64,000 nucleotides of DNA, from assembly GCA_020854055.1 (NCBI GenBank), contig JADZGD010000039.1, positions 106,464 to 170,463 on the forward strand, in the 5' to 3' direction. A program made the position numbers and the translations under genes. Of this stretch, positions 26,397 through 35,769 are shown piece by piece; position 1 is the first letter of the stretch; every line of letters starts with the position of its first letter. The DNA comes from Bryobacterales bacterium (lineage in GTDB: Bacteria; Acidobacteriota; Terriglobia; Bryobacterales; Bryobacteraceae). The notes under the pieces were generated by a model. It did not search any database, had not been told where the DNA came from, and saw only the letters and a list, made by a program, of their open reading frames with translations.

Positions 26397-26446
26397 AAAG
26401 TCCCGGCATTATCCTTTCGAATCGTGCAACCAAATCAGGAGGAATC

Positions 26447-26959
26447 ATGGAAAGACCAGGAGCAACTACGCTCAAAGGGAACCCGTTCACGCTGCTCGGT
26501 CCGCAACTGAAGTCCGGAGACCCGGCTCCCGCGTTTGAGGTGGTTGACAGAGCACTACAACCCGTTACGCTCGACAAGACTGCCGGCAAGACGCGCATTT
26601 TTAGCGTGGTTCCTTCACTGGACACCCCGGTGTGCGATGCCCAGACCAAGCGCTTCAACGAAGCAGCCGCGCACCTTCCGGGCATTGACATCTACACCAT
26701 CAGCATGGATCTGCCATTCGCCCAGGCGCGCTGGTGCGGCGCTTTCCAGGTGGACAACGTGAAGATGCTATCCGATCACAGAAGCGGCTCGTTCGGACAA
26801 AACTACGGCACGCTGATCAAGGAACTGCGCATCGAGAGCCGGGCCATTTTTGTCGTGGATAAGGACAACACCATCCGCTATGTCGAGTATGTGAAGGAAG
26901 TAACCGACCACCCGAACTACGATTCGGCGCTTGCGGCTGCGCGCCAGGTGGCGCAATAG
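26447..26959 (+). CDS. tpx: Thiol peroxidase
   Basis: This is a 170-residue atypical 2-Cys peroxiredoxin that reduces peroxides with thioredoxin. Peroxidatic C63 lies in SLDTPVCDAQT and resolving C97 in ARWCGAF, matching Tpx spacing. The start ATG has a strong AGGAGGAATC site. A 50-bp gap separates it from the DUF255 thioredoxin-domain gene, so the two redox genes may be cotranscribed. It ends at a strong bidirectional hairpin. Confidence 0.95.
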   Translation: MERPGATTLKGNPFTLLGPQLKSGDPAPAFEVVDRALQPVTLDKTAGKTRIFSVVPSLDTPVCDAQTKRFNEAAAHLPGIDIYTISMDLPFAQARWCGAFQVDNVKMLSDHRSGSFGQNYGTLIKELRIESRAIFVVDKDNTIRYVEYVKEVTDHPNYDSALAAARQVAQ

Positions 26960-26973
26960 GACATTCTACTCCG

Positions 26974-26995
26974 GGGGAGGACCGCCGTCCTCCCC
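26974..26995. terminator. Bidirectional terminator hairpin
   Basis: GGGGAGGAC-CGCC-GTCCTCCCC is a perfect 9-bp stem with a tetraloop between convergent tpx and the ABC permease gene, ending at the permease stop codon. There is no U-tract, so any termination would be stem-driven or factor-dependent. Confidence 0.6.
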
Positions 26996-28113
26996 TAATC
27001 CAGCCGTTTGTGAAATCGTGATGCGCTGAAGAGCAGGATGGCCGCTCCGAAGATCGTCATCGCCACCATCTGCGGCCACAGCACCGAAATCCCACTGCCT
27101 TTCAGAAAGATCCCCCGCACTATCTCCATGAAATAGCGCACCGGGTTGACCAGGGTCAGCCACTGCACCGGAAGCGGCATGTTGCGGATGAGAAATGCGA
27201 ATCCGCTCAACATAAAAGCGGGCAGGAAGAAGAAGAACGACGACATCATCGCCTGCTGCTGGGTATGAGAGACGGTGGAAAGAAAGAGTCCCATCCCCAG
27301 CGTTGTCATTAGAAAGAGACACGCTCCCAACAGCAACAGGAGCAGGTTACCGCGCAACGGCACCTGGAACACCACCAGCGCCGCCACGGTCACCATGATG
27401 GTATCGAAAAGCCCGATCAAGGCAAACGGCAGCGTCTTGCCAAGAATCAGCTCAATCGGCCGGATCGGCGTTACCATCAACTGCTCCATGGTGCCAATCT
27501 CCTTCTCGCGCACAACCGCCATCGCGGTCAGCATCAGCGTCACCAGCGTGATGATGTTCACCACTACGCCCGGGACGAAGTAGTTGCGGCTGCGCAAATC
27601 GTCGTTGAACCAGACCCGGCTCTGCATTTCGATATGCGGGAGTCCGGATGGCGCTTTCCGGTGTGCGACCGCGACATCACTCGCGTAACCGCTGATTACC
27701 TGGCTAGCGTAGTTGGAAATGATCGAAGCAGTGTTTGAATCGGTGCCGTCCACCAGCACCTGAACGGTGGTCGCGTGCCCGCGCTTCACGTCACCGCCAA
27801 AGCCCGGCAGCAAACTGATAACTCCCTGCACCTTGCCAAGTTCCATCAACTCTCCGGCCTTGCCGCCGCTCACCGGCACAGCCACGATGTCGAAGTAACC
27901 GGAGCCCTCGAAGCGCGCCTGCAACTGGCGGCTTTGGGGCGTCCGGTCCTGATCCAGCCATGCAACGCGCACTGAGTTGACATCCATGTTTACCGCGTAC
28001 CCGAAAACGATCAACTGCATCAGGGGCGGCATAAACATGGTGGCCAGCATGCGCGGCTCCCGCATCGACTGGCGGAACTCCTTCCGCATGATCTCGCGAA
28101 TTCTTCGCCACAT
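26995..28113 (-). CDS. ABC-2 type permease (YbhR-like)
   Basis: The 372-residue protein has a first transmembrane helix (about 25-45), a large extracytoplasmic domain (45-175; VLVDGTDSNTASIISNYASQV) and five C-terminal helices. REKEIGTMEQLMVTPIRPIELILGK is the classic coupling region of drug-export ABC-2 permeases. It is a paralogue of the permease immediately upstream (nine bases away). The two likely form a heterodimeric channel with the paired ATPases, as YbhS/YbhR do. Confidence 0.85.
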   Translation of the reverse strand: MWRRIREIMRKEFRQSMREPRMLATMFMPPLMQLIVFGYAVNMDVNSVRVAWLDQDRTPQSRQLQARFEGSGYFDIVAVPVSGGKAGELMELGKVQGVISLLPGFGGDVKRGHATTVQVLVDGTDSNTASIISNYASQVISGYASDVAVAHRKAPSGLPHIEMQSRVWFNDDLRSRNYFVPGVVVNIITLVTLMLTAMAVVREKEIGTMEQLMVTPIRPIELILGKTLPFALIGLFDTIMVTVAALVVFQVPLRGNLLLLLLGACLFLMTTLGMGLFLSTVSHTQQQAMMSSFFFFLPAFMLSGFAFLIRNMPLPVQWLTLVNPVRYFMEIVRGIFLKGSGISVLWPQMVAMTIFGAAILLFSASRFHKRLD

Positions 28114-28122
28114 GGTTCTCTC

Positions 28123-29256
28123 TCAGGCCACCTTCCGCCGCAGTTTGCGCGCAGCCAGTACAAACACCAACAAGGCGTAGACCATCAGCAGCAGCAGTTC
28201 GAACCACAGCACGCCTAAGCCCGCGCCTTTCAGAAAAATCCCCTTCAGAATGGTTACGAAATAGCGTGCCGGCACAATGAACGTAATCAGTTGAACCGCC
28301 TTGGGCATATTGTCGATCGAGTAGATAAATCCCGACATCAGAAACGCCGGAAGAAAGGAAGTGGTCAACCCCACCTGGTAGGCCAGCAGTTGCGACCGCA
28401 GCACCGAGGAGAGCATGATGCCCCAGCACAGCGCCCCGAACAGGAAAATACTGCTTGCGAAAAATAGCAGAAGCAGGTTTCCCTCCATCGGGACGCCAAA
28501 CACCAGCACACCCACCACCAGGCTCATCGCCATGTCGATCATGCCCAGCACGAAAAACGCCGATAGTTTGCCCAGCACCAGTTCGGCCGGCCGCACCGGC
28601 GTAGCCAGCAGTTGCTCCATGGTGCCCGTTTCCCATTCCCGAGCGATCGTCAGCGACGTCAGCATGGAGGCGATAATCATCAGAATCACCGCAATCAGAC
28701 CAGGCACAATGTAGTTCTTCGACTTCAGGCTGCTGTTGTACCAGACGCGAACCTCGGGCTCGACCGGCATCCGCAGCCGCCCTCCGGTCTCCCGGTTGCG
28801 CGCTTCGGCCTGGATATTCGACGAATAAGCCGCCATCACCCCCTGGGCGTAGCCTAATGCCAGCGACGCGGTATTCGAATCCGTGCCGTCCAGCAGCAGT
28901 TGAACGTCCGCCCTCCCTCCCCGCAGCAAACTACGCCCGAAGTCACGGGGGACCACCACCGCCATCAGAATCCGGCCATCATCAATTCCCTTCCCAATGG
29001 CCGTGTAATCCGTCGCGAAGCCCAGGATCTGAAAATAGCGGGAGCCTTGGAATCGCGAGATCAACTGGCGGCTCTGCGGTGTTTTGTCCAGGTCGTAAAC
29101 GTAGGCCGGAATCCGGTCCACGTCCAGCGTTAACGCATATCCGAACAACAGCAACAACACCAGCGGAATGACCAGGGCGGCAATCAGGCTAAGAGGATCG
29201 CGAACAATGTGCAGGGCTTCCTTACGCGCCACCGCCCTCAGCCGCCGGAAGTTCAT
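28123..29256 (-). CDS. ABC-2 type permease (YbhS-like)
   Basis: This is 377 residues from the ATG at 29254-29256, which overlaps the preceding ATPase stop by four bases (ATGA). The layout matches its paralogue: one N-terminal helix (about 20-42), an external domain with LLLDGTDSNTASLALGYAQG, then five helices after AREWETGTMEQLLATPVRPAELVLGK. The much longer open frame upstream is not used because it runs antisense to conserved ATPase codons. Confidence 0.85.
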   Translation of the reverse strand: MNFRRLRAVARKEALHIVRDPLSLIAALVIPLVLLLLFGYALTLDVDRIPAYVYDLDKTPQSRQLISRFQGSRYFQILGFATDYTAIGKGIDDGRILMAVVVPRDFGRSLLRGGRADVQLLLDGTDSNTASLALGYAQGVMAAYSSNIQAEARNRETGGRLRMPVEPEVRVWYNSSLKSKNYIVPGLIAVILMIIASMLTSLTIAREWETGTMEQLLATPVRPAELVLGKLSAFFVLGMIDMAMSLVVGVLVFGVPMEGNLLLLFFASSIFLFGALCWGIMLSSVLRSQLLAYQVGLTTSFLPAFLMSGFIYSIDNMPKAVQLITFIVPARYFVTILKGIFLKGAGLGVLWFELLLLMVYALLVFVLAARKLRRKVA

Positions 29257-30221
29257 CGCCCGTTCTCCCGGGCCGCCAGACGGCGCTCTTCGTCTTCGAT
29301 CAGCTCCACGAAGACGTCTTCCATGGAGGGCGGAATTGCCTCGAGCTTCCCGATCGCGATACCCCGGCCGCCTAGCGCCTTGCGAATCGACGCGGATGCC
29401 TGCCCTTGATCGGTCACGCTGATGTGCAGCCCGCTGCCGAACACGGCGATGTCGCCAATCGCCGGTTGCCCCTCCAGCGCTTTCATCGCCGCCACCACGT
29501 CGGAACACTCCAATTCGATCAGCGTGTGCGGGATCGAGCCCGTCTTCAGTTGCTCCGGCGTTCCCAGCGCAATAATCCGCCCGCGGTACATCAAGGCCAG
29601 CCGGTGGCAGTATTCGGCTTCGTCCATGTAGTGCGTGCTGACAAAGACGGTGTGTCCGGATTCGGAAAGCTGGTAGATCAGGTCCCAGAAGTTGCGCCGC
29701 GCCACCGGATCAACGCCCGAGGTAGGTTCGTCCAGAAACAGAATCGGCGGCTCGTGCAAAATTGCGCAGCCGAGCGCCAACCGCTGTTTCCAGCCACCAG
29801 CCAGCAGCCTGGTCATCCAGTGCCGCTTGTCCTCGAGTTCGGCCATGCGCAGCACATAGTCCCGCCGCTCCCTGCGCCGTTCGGGCGGCACGCCGTAGAT
29901 CCCGCTGAAGAACTCGATATTCTCCTGGACCTGCAAATCGTCATAGAGAGAGAACTTCTGCGACATATAGCCGAGGTTCCGTTTAATCCGCTCGGGTTCG
30001 CGCCGCAGGTCGAAGCCGTTTACCGTCACCTGGCCAGAGGTCGGCGCAAGCAGCCCGCACAGAATGCGGATGGTAGTGGATTTGCCCGCTCCATTCGGCC
30101 CCAGAAACCCGAAGATCTCGCCCCGGCGCACCTCGAAGCTGATGCCATCCACCGCCGTGAAGCCGCCGAAGCGCTTCACCAGATCGCGCACATCCACCGC
30201 CGGGCCGCTACTGGCTGCCAT
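29253..30221 (-). CDS. ABC exporter ATPase 2
   Basis: This is 322 residues from the ATG at 30219-30221. Walker A GPNGAGKS is at 41-48; it has a Q-loop (YMSQKFSLYDDL), a variant signature LAGGWKQRLALG, Walker B (ILFLDEPTSGVDP) and an H-loop (VSTHYMDEAEYC). A C-terminal DUF4162-like segment follows. The start overlaps the first ATPase gene by 14 bp. Together the two halves correspond to the fused double ATPase YbhF of enterobacteria, here split into two genes. Confidence 0.85.
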   Translation of the reverse strand: MAASSGPAVDVRDLVKRFGGFTAVDGISFEVRRGEIFGFLGPNGAGKSTTIRILCGLLAPTSGQVTVNGFDLRREPERIKRNLGYMSQKFSLYDDLQVQENIEFFSGIYGVPPERRRERRDYVLRMAELEDKRHWMTRLLAGGWKQRLALGCAILHEPPILFLDEPTSGVDPVARRNFWDLIYQLSESGHTVFVSTHYMDEAEYCHRLALMYRGRIIALGTPEQLKTGSIPHTLIELECSDVVAAMKALEGQPAIGDIAVFGSGLHISVTDQGQASASIRKALGGRGIAIGKLEAIPPSMEDVFVELIEDEERRLAARENGR

Positions 30222-31161
30222 GGGCTGTTTCTCCGCTCGTATTCGCTTCCACCAGCGCGACAAACACGTCTTCGAGCGAAGGGGTAATGGCGCGAAAAGC
30301 CGCGTCTTCAAACCCCGCCTGCCGGACGGCGGACTCCAGTTTCCGCCCGGTCTCTCCGGGCGTTGTGAACACGTGCAGCGTGGCGCCCGCCGGCTCCGCG
30401 CTCTCCACGCCCGGAAGATTCCGCAGAAACCGGCGCAGTTCGCGCAGCCGCGAACCGCCAACCTCCCAGCACGTCTCCTTGATTGCCTCGCGCAGCGCCC
30501 GTGGTGATTCGCAACGGATCAAACGCCCGCCCGACATCAGCCCCACCCGGTTGCACCGCTCGGCCTCATCCAGGTAGGCCGTGGTGATGAACACCGTCAT
30601 TCCGTCCTGCGCCAGTTGATAGAGAATGGTCCAGAAGTCGCGGCGCGACACCGGATCGACGCCGTTGGTCGGTTCGTCAAGAAACAGCACCTCGGGGCGG
30701 TGAAGCAGCGCGCACATTAGCGATAGCTTTTGTTTCATTCCGCCCGACAACTTCCCCGCCGCGCGGCTCCGGAACGGCTCCATGCGTGTCATTCGCAACA
30801 GCCGCTCCATCAACCGTGCCCGCTCGCTGCCGGTGACGCCGAACAGATCGGCGTAGAAAGCCATGTTCTCTTCCACGGTCAGGTCCGTGTACAGTCCGAA
30901 GCGCTGGGCCATGTAGCCGATCCGGTCGCGCATCGCGTCGAGGTTGCTCGCCACGTCATAGCCGGCCACCGCCGCCCGCCCCCCATCGGCGTCAAGCAGG
31001 CCGCACAGCAGGCGGACGGTGGTCGTTTTTCCAGCGCCGTCGGGGCCCACCAGTCCGAAAATTTCCCCACGCTGTACCTGCAGGTTCAGCCCGTTCACGG
31101 CCGTCACCGCGCCGAAGTGGCGGGTTAGACCTTCCGCCTGAATCACGGCCTGCGCGTTCAT
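30208..31161 (-). CDS. ABC exporter ATPase 1
   Basis: The 317-residue protein has Walker A GPDGAGKT (39-46), Q-loop YMAQRFGLYTDLTVEEN, signature LSGGMKQKLSLM and Walker B VLFLDEPTNGVDP. The H-loop position reads TTAYLDEAERC, with Thr-Ala where the catalytic His is expected, so this site may be weak in hydrolysis. Its partner ATPase keeps the His. Its start overlaps the hlyD stop by four bases. Confidence 0.85.
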   Translation of the reverse strand: MNAQAVIQAEGLTRHFGAVTAVNGLNLQVQRGEIFGLVGPDGAGKTTTVRLLCGLLDADGGRAAVAGYDVASNLDAMRDRIGYMAQRFGLYTDLTVEENMAFYADLFGVTGSERARLMERLLRMTRMEPFRSRAAGKLSGGMKQKLSLMCALLHRPEVLFLDEPTNGVDPVSRRDFWTILYQLAQDGMTVFITTAYLDEAERCNRVGLMSGGRLIRCESPRALREAIKETCWEVGGSRLRELRRFLRNLPGVESAEPAGATLHVFTTPGETGRKLESAVRQAGFEDAAFRAITPSLEDVFVALVEANTSGETAHGSQ

Positions 31162-32327
31162 AGCTGGATCTCACCATCCACGGGCATATTGTCCTTGAGT
31201 TCATGCGCCGGGTTGGCCGCCTCGATCTTGATACGGTAGACCAGCTTGACGCGCTCTTCGGTGGTCTGGATCTGTTTCGGCGTGAATTCGGCCTGCGGCG
31301 AAATGAAGGTGATGCGGCCCCAGTAGACTTTGCCTGGATAGGAGTCCGTGCGCAGCTTGACGCGCTGTCCCAGTTTGATCCGGCCAAGGTCAGGCTCATT
31401 GATGTAGGCCCGTAACCAGGGGTGGTCCAGGTCGCCAATCGACACCACGGCCCCTCCGGCCGCCAGCACTTCGCCCGGTTCGGCTGACTTGGTCATTACC
31501 ACACCCCCGACGGGCGAGGCTACGGCCAGGTCGGCCAGTTGCGATTCGGCAACCGCCAGTTGTGCCTGGAGGCGCTCGATGTCGGCCCGGCGCATCTGGA
31601 GTTCCTGCTGCTTGTGTGTCAACTCCAGATGGTTGGCTTCGGCGATACCCACCGCCGCCCGTGCCCGCTTGACAGCCGCGCGCGCCGCCTCGATGGTCTC
31701 CTTTCTCGGACCCTCACGAACGATTGCCAGCCGCTCCCGAGCCTGCCGGAGAGTGGCTTCGGTGCTTTGGCGGCGCTCGCGGTACTGGTCGAACTGCATT
31801 GCGGAGATGTCGTCGTCTTTGAACAATACCTGGGCTCGCTCCCAATCCTGCCTCGCCTGATTGGAGCGCGCGCGGGCCTCAGCCACCGCGGCGGCGGCCT
31901 GCTGAATCTCCTGTGGCCGCGACCCGGCCAGCAACTCGCTCAGGTTCGCTTCGGTCTCGGCCAGTTCCGCCCGGCGCAGTTCCAGGTCCCCGGCCAGTGT
32001 CTTACGCTTCATTTGAGTGGCGGTCTCCAGTTGTGCCAGTTGCGAGCGGGCCGCCTCCACCGCCGCCCTTTGCGCATCACGCTGGCTGGACGCCTGTTGC
32101 GCATCCAGCCGGGCGATGAGTTGGCCCTCGTGGACCGGGTCGCCCTCGTCGACCGCGCGCTCCACCAGCTTGCCGGGGACTTTGAAAGCGATGTCCACGG
32201 TAGTCATCTCGATGTTCCCCGATACCAGGATCACGTTGCCCGGTGTGCGGCGCGTCAATTTCATCCACAGCGCCGCCGCGACCACAATCAGCAGAATGGC
32301 GGCAGCGGCGATCGTACGTTTTTTCAC
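31158..32327 (-). CDS. HlyD-family membrane fusion protein
   Basis: This is 389 residues from a GTG. A single N-terminal transmembrane helix (about 5-22) is followed by the biotinyl-lipoyl half-motif (IEMTTVDIAFKVPGKL), a long coiled-coil hairpin (about 70-250), the second half-motif (LAVASPVGGVVMTKSAEPGEVLAAG) and a beta-barrel domain. It bridges the inner-membrane ABC exporter to TolC. The counterpart in E. coli is YbhG. Confidence 0.9.
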   Translation of the reverse strand: MKKRTIAAAAILLIVVAAALWMKLTRRTPGNVILVSGNIEMTTVDIAFKVPGKLVERAVDEGDPVHEGQLIARLDAQQASSQRDAQRAAVEAARSQLAQLETATQMKRKTLAGDLELRRAELAETEANLSELLAGSRPQEIQQAAAAVAEARARSNQARQDWERAQVLFKDDDISAMQFDQYRERRQSTEATLRQARERLAIVREGPRKETIEAARAAVKRARAAVGIAEANHLELTHKQQELQMRRADIERLQAQLAVAESQLADLAVASPVGGVVMTKSAEPGEVLAAGGAVVSIGDLDHPWLRAYINEPDLGRIKLGQRVKLRTDSYPGKVYWGRITFISPQAEFTPKQIQTTEERVKLVYRIKIEAANPAHELKDNMPVDGEIQL

Positions 32328-32354
32328 GGCTAGCGTCTCTTTCTTGGGTCCTTC

Positions 32355-33683
32355 TTAGGGCAACAACCTCTCGACGGTTCCGCGAGCCGTCTCCAGGTCG
32401 ATTCGCGCCAGATTGTAGCTAAACAACGCCAGAATCCGGTTGGCACGTGCCCGTTCGAGCCGGGTCTGGGCGTCAATCACTTCGATGCTGGTGGAGACGC
32501 CGGCCTTGTAGCGCCGCTCGGCTTGCGCCAACTCCCGCAGGGCAAGCTTGAGGCCGTCTTCGGCGGTGGCCACTTGTGCCTGGCCCGAGTGGAGACTTTC
32601 AATCGCCTGGCGGATCTCGAGTTCCACCTGCTGCCAGATATCGCGCGTGCGCACCCTTTCCTGGCGGTACAGTGCGTGGCTCTCCTGGCGGCGGGCGTCC
32701 CGCCGGCCGCCGTCGAAAACCGGGATGCGCAAGCTGACACCGTATGTGCGGGTGGCCACCGAGTTGTCCCAGGCCGTTCCGATCGATCCGTAGTCGCCAA
32801 ACGCCGCAAGCGTGGGAATTCTCTCCAGTTTCGCGGCGGAATAGTTTAGTTGCGCGCCTCGCTCACGGCTTTGCTGCGCGGTCCAGTCGGGGCGTGACCC
32901 CCGCGCGGCAGCAATGCTCGCCTCTACGTCGGGGTTCTCCACCGGCTGAAACTCCAGCTTGCCGTCCAGTTCCACCGGCCGATCCATCGGCAACCCAATG
33001 GCCCGCAGTAGTTCCAGCTTGGCGCGATTGTGTTCCGTCCGCGCTGTCAGCAACTTTTGCTGCTCGTTGGCCAGTTGCACCTGAGCCCGGGTGATCTCGA
33101 TACCGGTGCCGGTACCGGCGCGCTTCTGTGACTCGGCAAGCCGCGCCAACGCCTGGGCCAGATCCACATTCGCCTCGCCCGCATCGAGCGCCGCCTTCGT
33201 TCGAAGCGCATTCAGGTACGCTTTGGCTACCTGGCTGATGGTCTGATGCTGCGCGCTGTCATTCTCCGCCCGGGCAGCCTTCACGCCCGCTTTGGATGCC
33301 TGGTAGCGGCGCACCGCGCTCAGATCAAGAATCGACTGCGTGGCCGATGCGCGCGCATCCAGGCTGTTGTAAGGCCCGGCGAACTCAGGGAAGGTGAAAC
33401 CCGGCACGGGAATGTGGATCTGGATGCCGAAGGCCGCCAGGTTGCGCGTCTGGTTGAGCGCGGTAAATTGCCCCTCCAGGTTCGGCAGCAATGCGGCCCG
33501 CGCTTCCCCCGACAGAGCTTCGGCCTGCTTCACCATCTCGGCCGCCAGTTGAACCCGCGCGTTGCCATCCGGCGCCAGCGCCAGGTCAACGGCACTCTTT
33601 AGTGTGAGGTGCAACGGAACCGCCGGTTCGGCCGCCAACGGCACCGCGGATGCGAGAACGAGCATCAATACCCGGCTCTTCAT
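32355..33683 (-). CDS. TolC-family outer membrane efflux protein
   Basis: This is 442 residues from the ATG at 33681-33683, giving a clean signal peptide (MKSRVLMLVLASAVPLAAEP). Two internally repeated helical hairpins of about 200 residues each are visible, with typical TolC segments (LTLKSAVDLALAPDGN at the start of the first, RRDARRQESHALYRQERV in the second). The start overlaps the tetR stop by four bases. It forms the outer-membrane duct of the export system. Confidence 0.85.
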   Translation of the reverse strand: MKSRVLMLVLASAVPLAAEPAVPLHLTLKSAVDLALAPDGNARVQLAAEMVKQAEALSGEARAALLPNLEGQFTALNQTRNLAAFGIQIHIPVPGFTFPEFAGPYNSLDARASATQSILDLSAVRRYQASKAGVKAARAENDSAQHQTISQVAKAYLNALRTKAALDAGEANVDLAQALARLAESQKRAGTGTGIEITRAQVQLANEQQKLLTARTEHNRAKLELLRAIGLPMDRPVELDGKLEFQPVENPDVEASIAAARGSRPDWTAQQSRERGAQLNYSAAKLERIPTLAAFGDYGSIGTAWDNSVATRTYGVSLRIPVFDGGRRDARRQESHALYRQERVRTRDIWQQVELEIRQAIESLHSGQAQVATAEDGLKLALRELAQAERRYKAGVSTSIEVIDAQTRLERARANRILALFSYNLARIDLETARGTVERLLP

Positions 33684-34312
33684 GGTTTTTCCACCAGCGA
33701 CGGGGCACGCAGGCCACCGGTTACAAACCGGATCAACTGCGTCCGCGCCTGATCTGCATCCGCCGCCGAACACATTCCGCGCGAAATGAATTCCAGCAAC
33801 CCTCGGGAAGCGAGCGTGTGTGCCAGCGCCCCGATGGTGAAGTGTATCCGCCAGAAGATCTCTTCCGCCTCCAGCCCGGGCAGCGACCGCCGGAAAGCCC
33901 TTCCGAACCGCTCCCGGATCGCGTCCATCTGAGGAGCAATCACTCGCGCCAACAAGCCCCCGGGTGCGGCATACATGCGACCCAGCAGAATGCCGATCGA
34001 GTGATGACCAGGCGCGCCTCCCGGTAGGACTGGCCGGACAAATGCATCCACCAGTTCCTCGATTGGGGCTGCGGCGCCGGCGGCCCGCCGTTCCACCTCA
34101 TTCAACATTCGAATCCGTTCGTCGTTGAGGGGGCTGATACGCCGGACAAACAGCGCTTCGATGAGGGCGTCCTTCGATTGGAAATGGTAATTGACCGAAG
34201 CCAGGTTCACCTTGGCCTCCTTGGTGATGGCGCGCAACGAGGTGGCGTCGAACCCGTGTTCGGCAAACAGCCTTTCGGCCGCATCCAAAATTCGGGTTTT
34301 TGTATCAATCAT
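33680..34312 (-). CDS. TetR-family repressor of the efflux operon
   Basis: This is 210 residues. The N-terminal helix-turn-helix (about 5-52; RILDAAERLFAEHGFDATSLRAITKEAKVNLASVNYHF) is a standard TetR DNA-binding domain. The C-terminal region (about 70-205) resembles the CecR/YbiH type, the regulator that controls ybhGFSR in E. coli. It is the first gene of the efflux operon, and an operator-like palindrome covers its start, so autorepression with ligand-released induction is likely. The inducing ligand is unknown. Confidence 0.85.
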   Translation of the reverse strand: MIDTKTRILDAAERLFAEHGFDATSLRAITKEAKVNLASVNYHFQSKDALIEALFVRRISPLNDERIRMLNEVERRAAGAAAPIEELVDAFVRPVLPGGAPGHHSIGILLGRMYAAPGGLLARVIAPQMDAIRERFGRAFRRSLPGLEAEEIFWRIHFTIGALAHTLASRGLLEFISRGMCSAADADQARTQLIRFVTGGLRAPSLVEKP

Positions 34313-34343
34313 ACGTTCGTCTTAATCATACGACCGTATGATT
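34307..34343. promoter_or_regulatory. TetR operator, three half-sites
   Basis: AATCATACG-AC-CGTATGATT (34324-34343) is a perfect 9-bp inverted repeat directly upstream of tetR. A third half-site, AATCATACG at 34307-34315, is a direct repeat of the left arm and includes the tetR start codon. This arrangement is typical of an autoregulated TetR operator. Confidence 0.7.
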
Positions 34344-34380
34344 TTCGAAGTCAAGTGAAAATCGATCACGTCAAGAAATG

Positions 34381-35769
34381 TTACGCGCGCGCCAGATGAT
34401 CCAGTCGGGCGAGCGTTCGATCGAGATCGGCTTCGGTGGTTCGCGGATTGATGGTGCACAGCCGCAGCGCCGTCTGCCCCTTGAGAACGGTAGAGGTCAG
34501 CATGGCGTAGCCATCCTGGTACATGGCCTTTACCAGCTCTTCGCTCCGGTTCGTGGATTCCGTGTAACGGAAAGAAACCACGGCCATTTGCGCCGGTGAA
34601 ACGATGTCCCATCCGGGCATCCGGCGCAGCCGCTGCTCGGCGTATTCGGCCAGTTGAAAGCCCCGGTCGATCGCTTCCCGGAAGGCTTGCATCCCAAAAA
34701 TCTGGATCGACATCCACAACTTCAGCGCACGCAGGCCGCGGGTGAGTTGCACGCCGTAATCGCACAGGTTAGCGGGAGAGAGCCGGTGGACATCCTGAAG
34801 GTACTCCGGGGTGATTCGGAACGTCCGCCGCAATAACTCCGCATCGCGCACCACCACACAGCCGCACTCAAATGGCTGAAATAGCCACTTGTGCGGATCG
34901 AGTGAGAGTGAGTCCACCTCGCCGATGCCGTCGAGCGCCGCCCTGCCCCTCGCTGACAGGCAGGACGCCGCGCCATAGGCGCCGTCGGCATGCAGCCAGA
35001 GCCCCTCTTTCCTGCAAAACGAACCCAGCGCGGGCAACGGATCCACCGCCCCGGTATTGGTGGTACCGGCGTTGGCCACCACCGCAAACGGCCGCAACCC
35101 GGCTCTACGGTCGCTCGATACTGCTTCGGCCAGCAGTGCGGCCGGCAACTGGTAGGAGTCGTCGGATGGCAATTTTCGAAGCTGTTCGGCGGCGAATCCA
35201 ATGGTCCGTAGCGCCCGCTCCACCGAGGAGTGCGTCTGGTCGGAGTAATAGACCATCGCCCCCTCCGTGCGGTCATCGAGCATGGCGTGCCGGGCCGCCG
35301 CCAGCGCCGTCAGGTTCGCCATCGATCCTCCGCTGACAAACAGTCCTCCGGCACTGGCTGGCATCCCGCAGGCATCGGCCAGCCAGCGAACAGTAGCCAT
35401 CTCCAGCGCGATCGGACCGGAACCAGCCATCCAGGTTCCGGCGAAGATGTTCAGCCCCGAAACCAACGCGTCGGCCATGGCGCCGGCAAAATTGCCCGGG
35501 CTGGGGACGAAGGCGAAGAAGCGCGGATGATCCACCCGCATCCGGCTGGAGAGCACATCGCGCTCAAGCCGTTTGAGCACCTCGCCGGGGTCGGAGGCTA
35601 ATTCCGGCGGAGGTCCGGCCAAACGGGCGTCGAGCGCCGCGCGCGTTTCCAGGGACGCCACTGGGCCATTCGCCAATCCGGCAAAGTGTTCGACCAGCAG
35701 ATCGATCGTCTGGTAGCCGAAGCGGCGCATCTCGTCCGGGGTGAAGTCAAGGCGGGAATTAGGGGTCAT
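34381..35769 (-). CDS. PLP-dependent decarboxylase (aromatic L-amino acid type)
   Basis: This is a 462-residue group II decarboxylase. The PLP lysine is K294 in SLDPHKWLFQP, the aspartate that pairs with the pyridine nitrogen is D262 (HADGAYG), and SGGSMANLTALAAAR and NAGTTNTGAVDP are the usual phosphate-loop and dyad segments. Length and motif wording fit tyrosine/tryptophan/DOPA decarboxylases that release CO2 to give aromatic amines. The amino acid used cannot be assigned. It overlaps the small upstream gene by four bases. A 14-bp dispersed repeat lies in codons near residue 250. Confidence 0.85.
   Translation of the reverse strand: MTPNSRLDFTPDEMRRFGYQTIDLLVEHFAGLANGPVASLETRAALDARLAGPPPELASDPGEVLKRLERDVLSSRMRVDHPRFFAFVPSPGNFAGAMADALVSGLNIFAGTWMAGSGPIALEMATVRWLADACGMPASAGGLFVSGGSMANLTALAAARHAMLDDRTEGAMVYYSDQTHSSVERALRTIGFAAEQLRKLPSDDSYQLPAALLAEAVSSDRRAGLRPFAVVANAGTTNTGAVDPLPALGSFCRKEGLWLHADGAYGAASCLSARGRAALDGIGEVDSLSLDPHKWLFQPFECGCVVVRDAELLRRTFRITPEYLQDVHRLSPANLCDYGVQLTRGLRALKLWMSIQIFGMQAFREAIDRGFQLAEYAEQRLRRMPGWDIVSPAQMAVVSFRYTESTNRSEELVKAMYQDGYAMLTSTVLKGQTALRLCTINPRTTEADLDRTLARLDHLARA
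35013..35026 (+). repeat. Dispersed 14-bp repeat, copy B
   Basis: This is an exact TGCAAAACGAACCC inside the decarboxylase gene, read antisense as LGSFC. See copies at 4664-4677 and 56715-56728. Confidence 0.6.
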
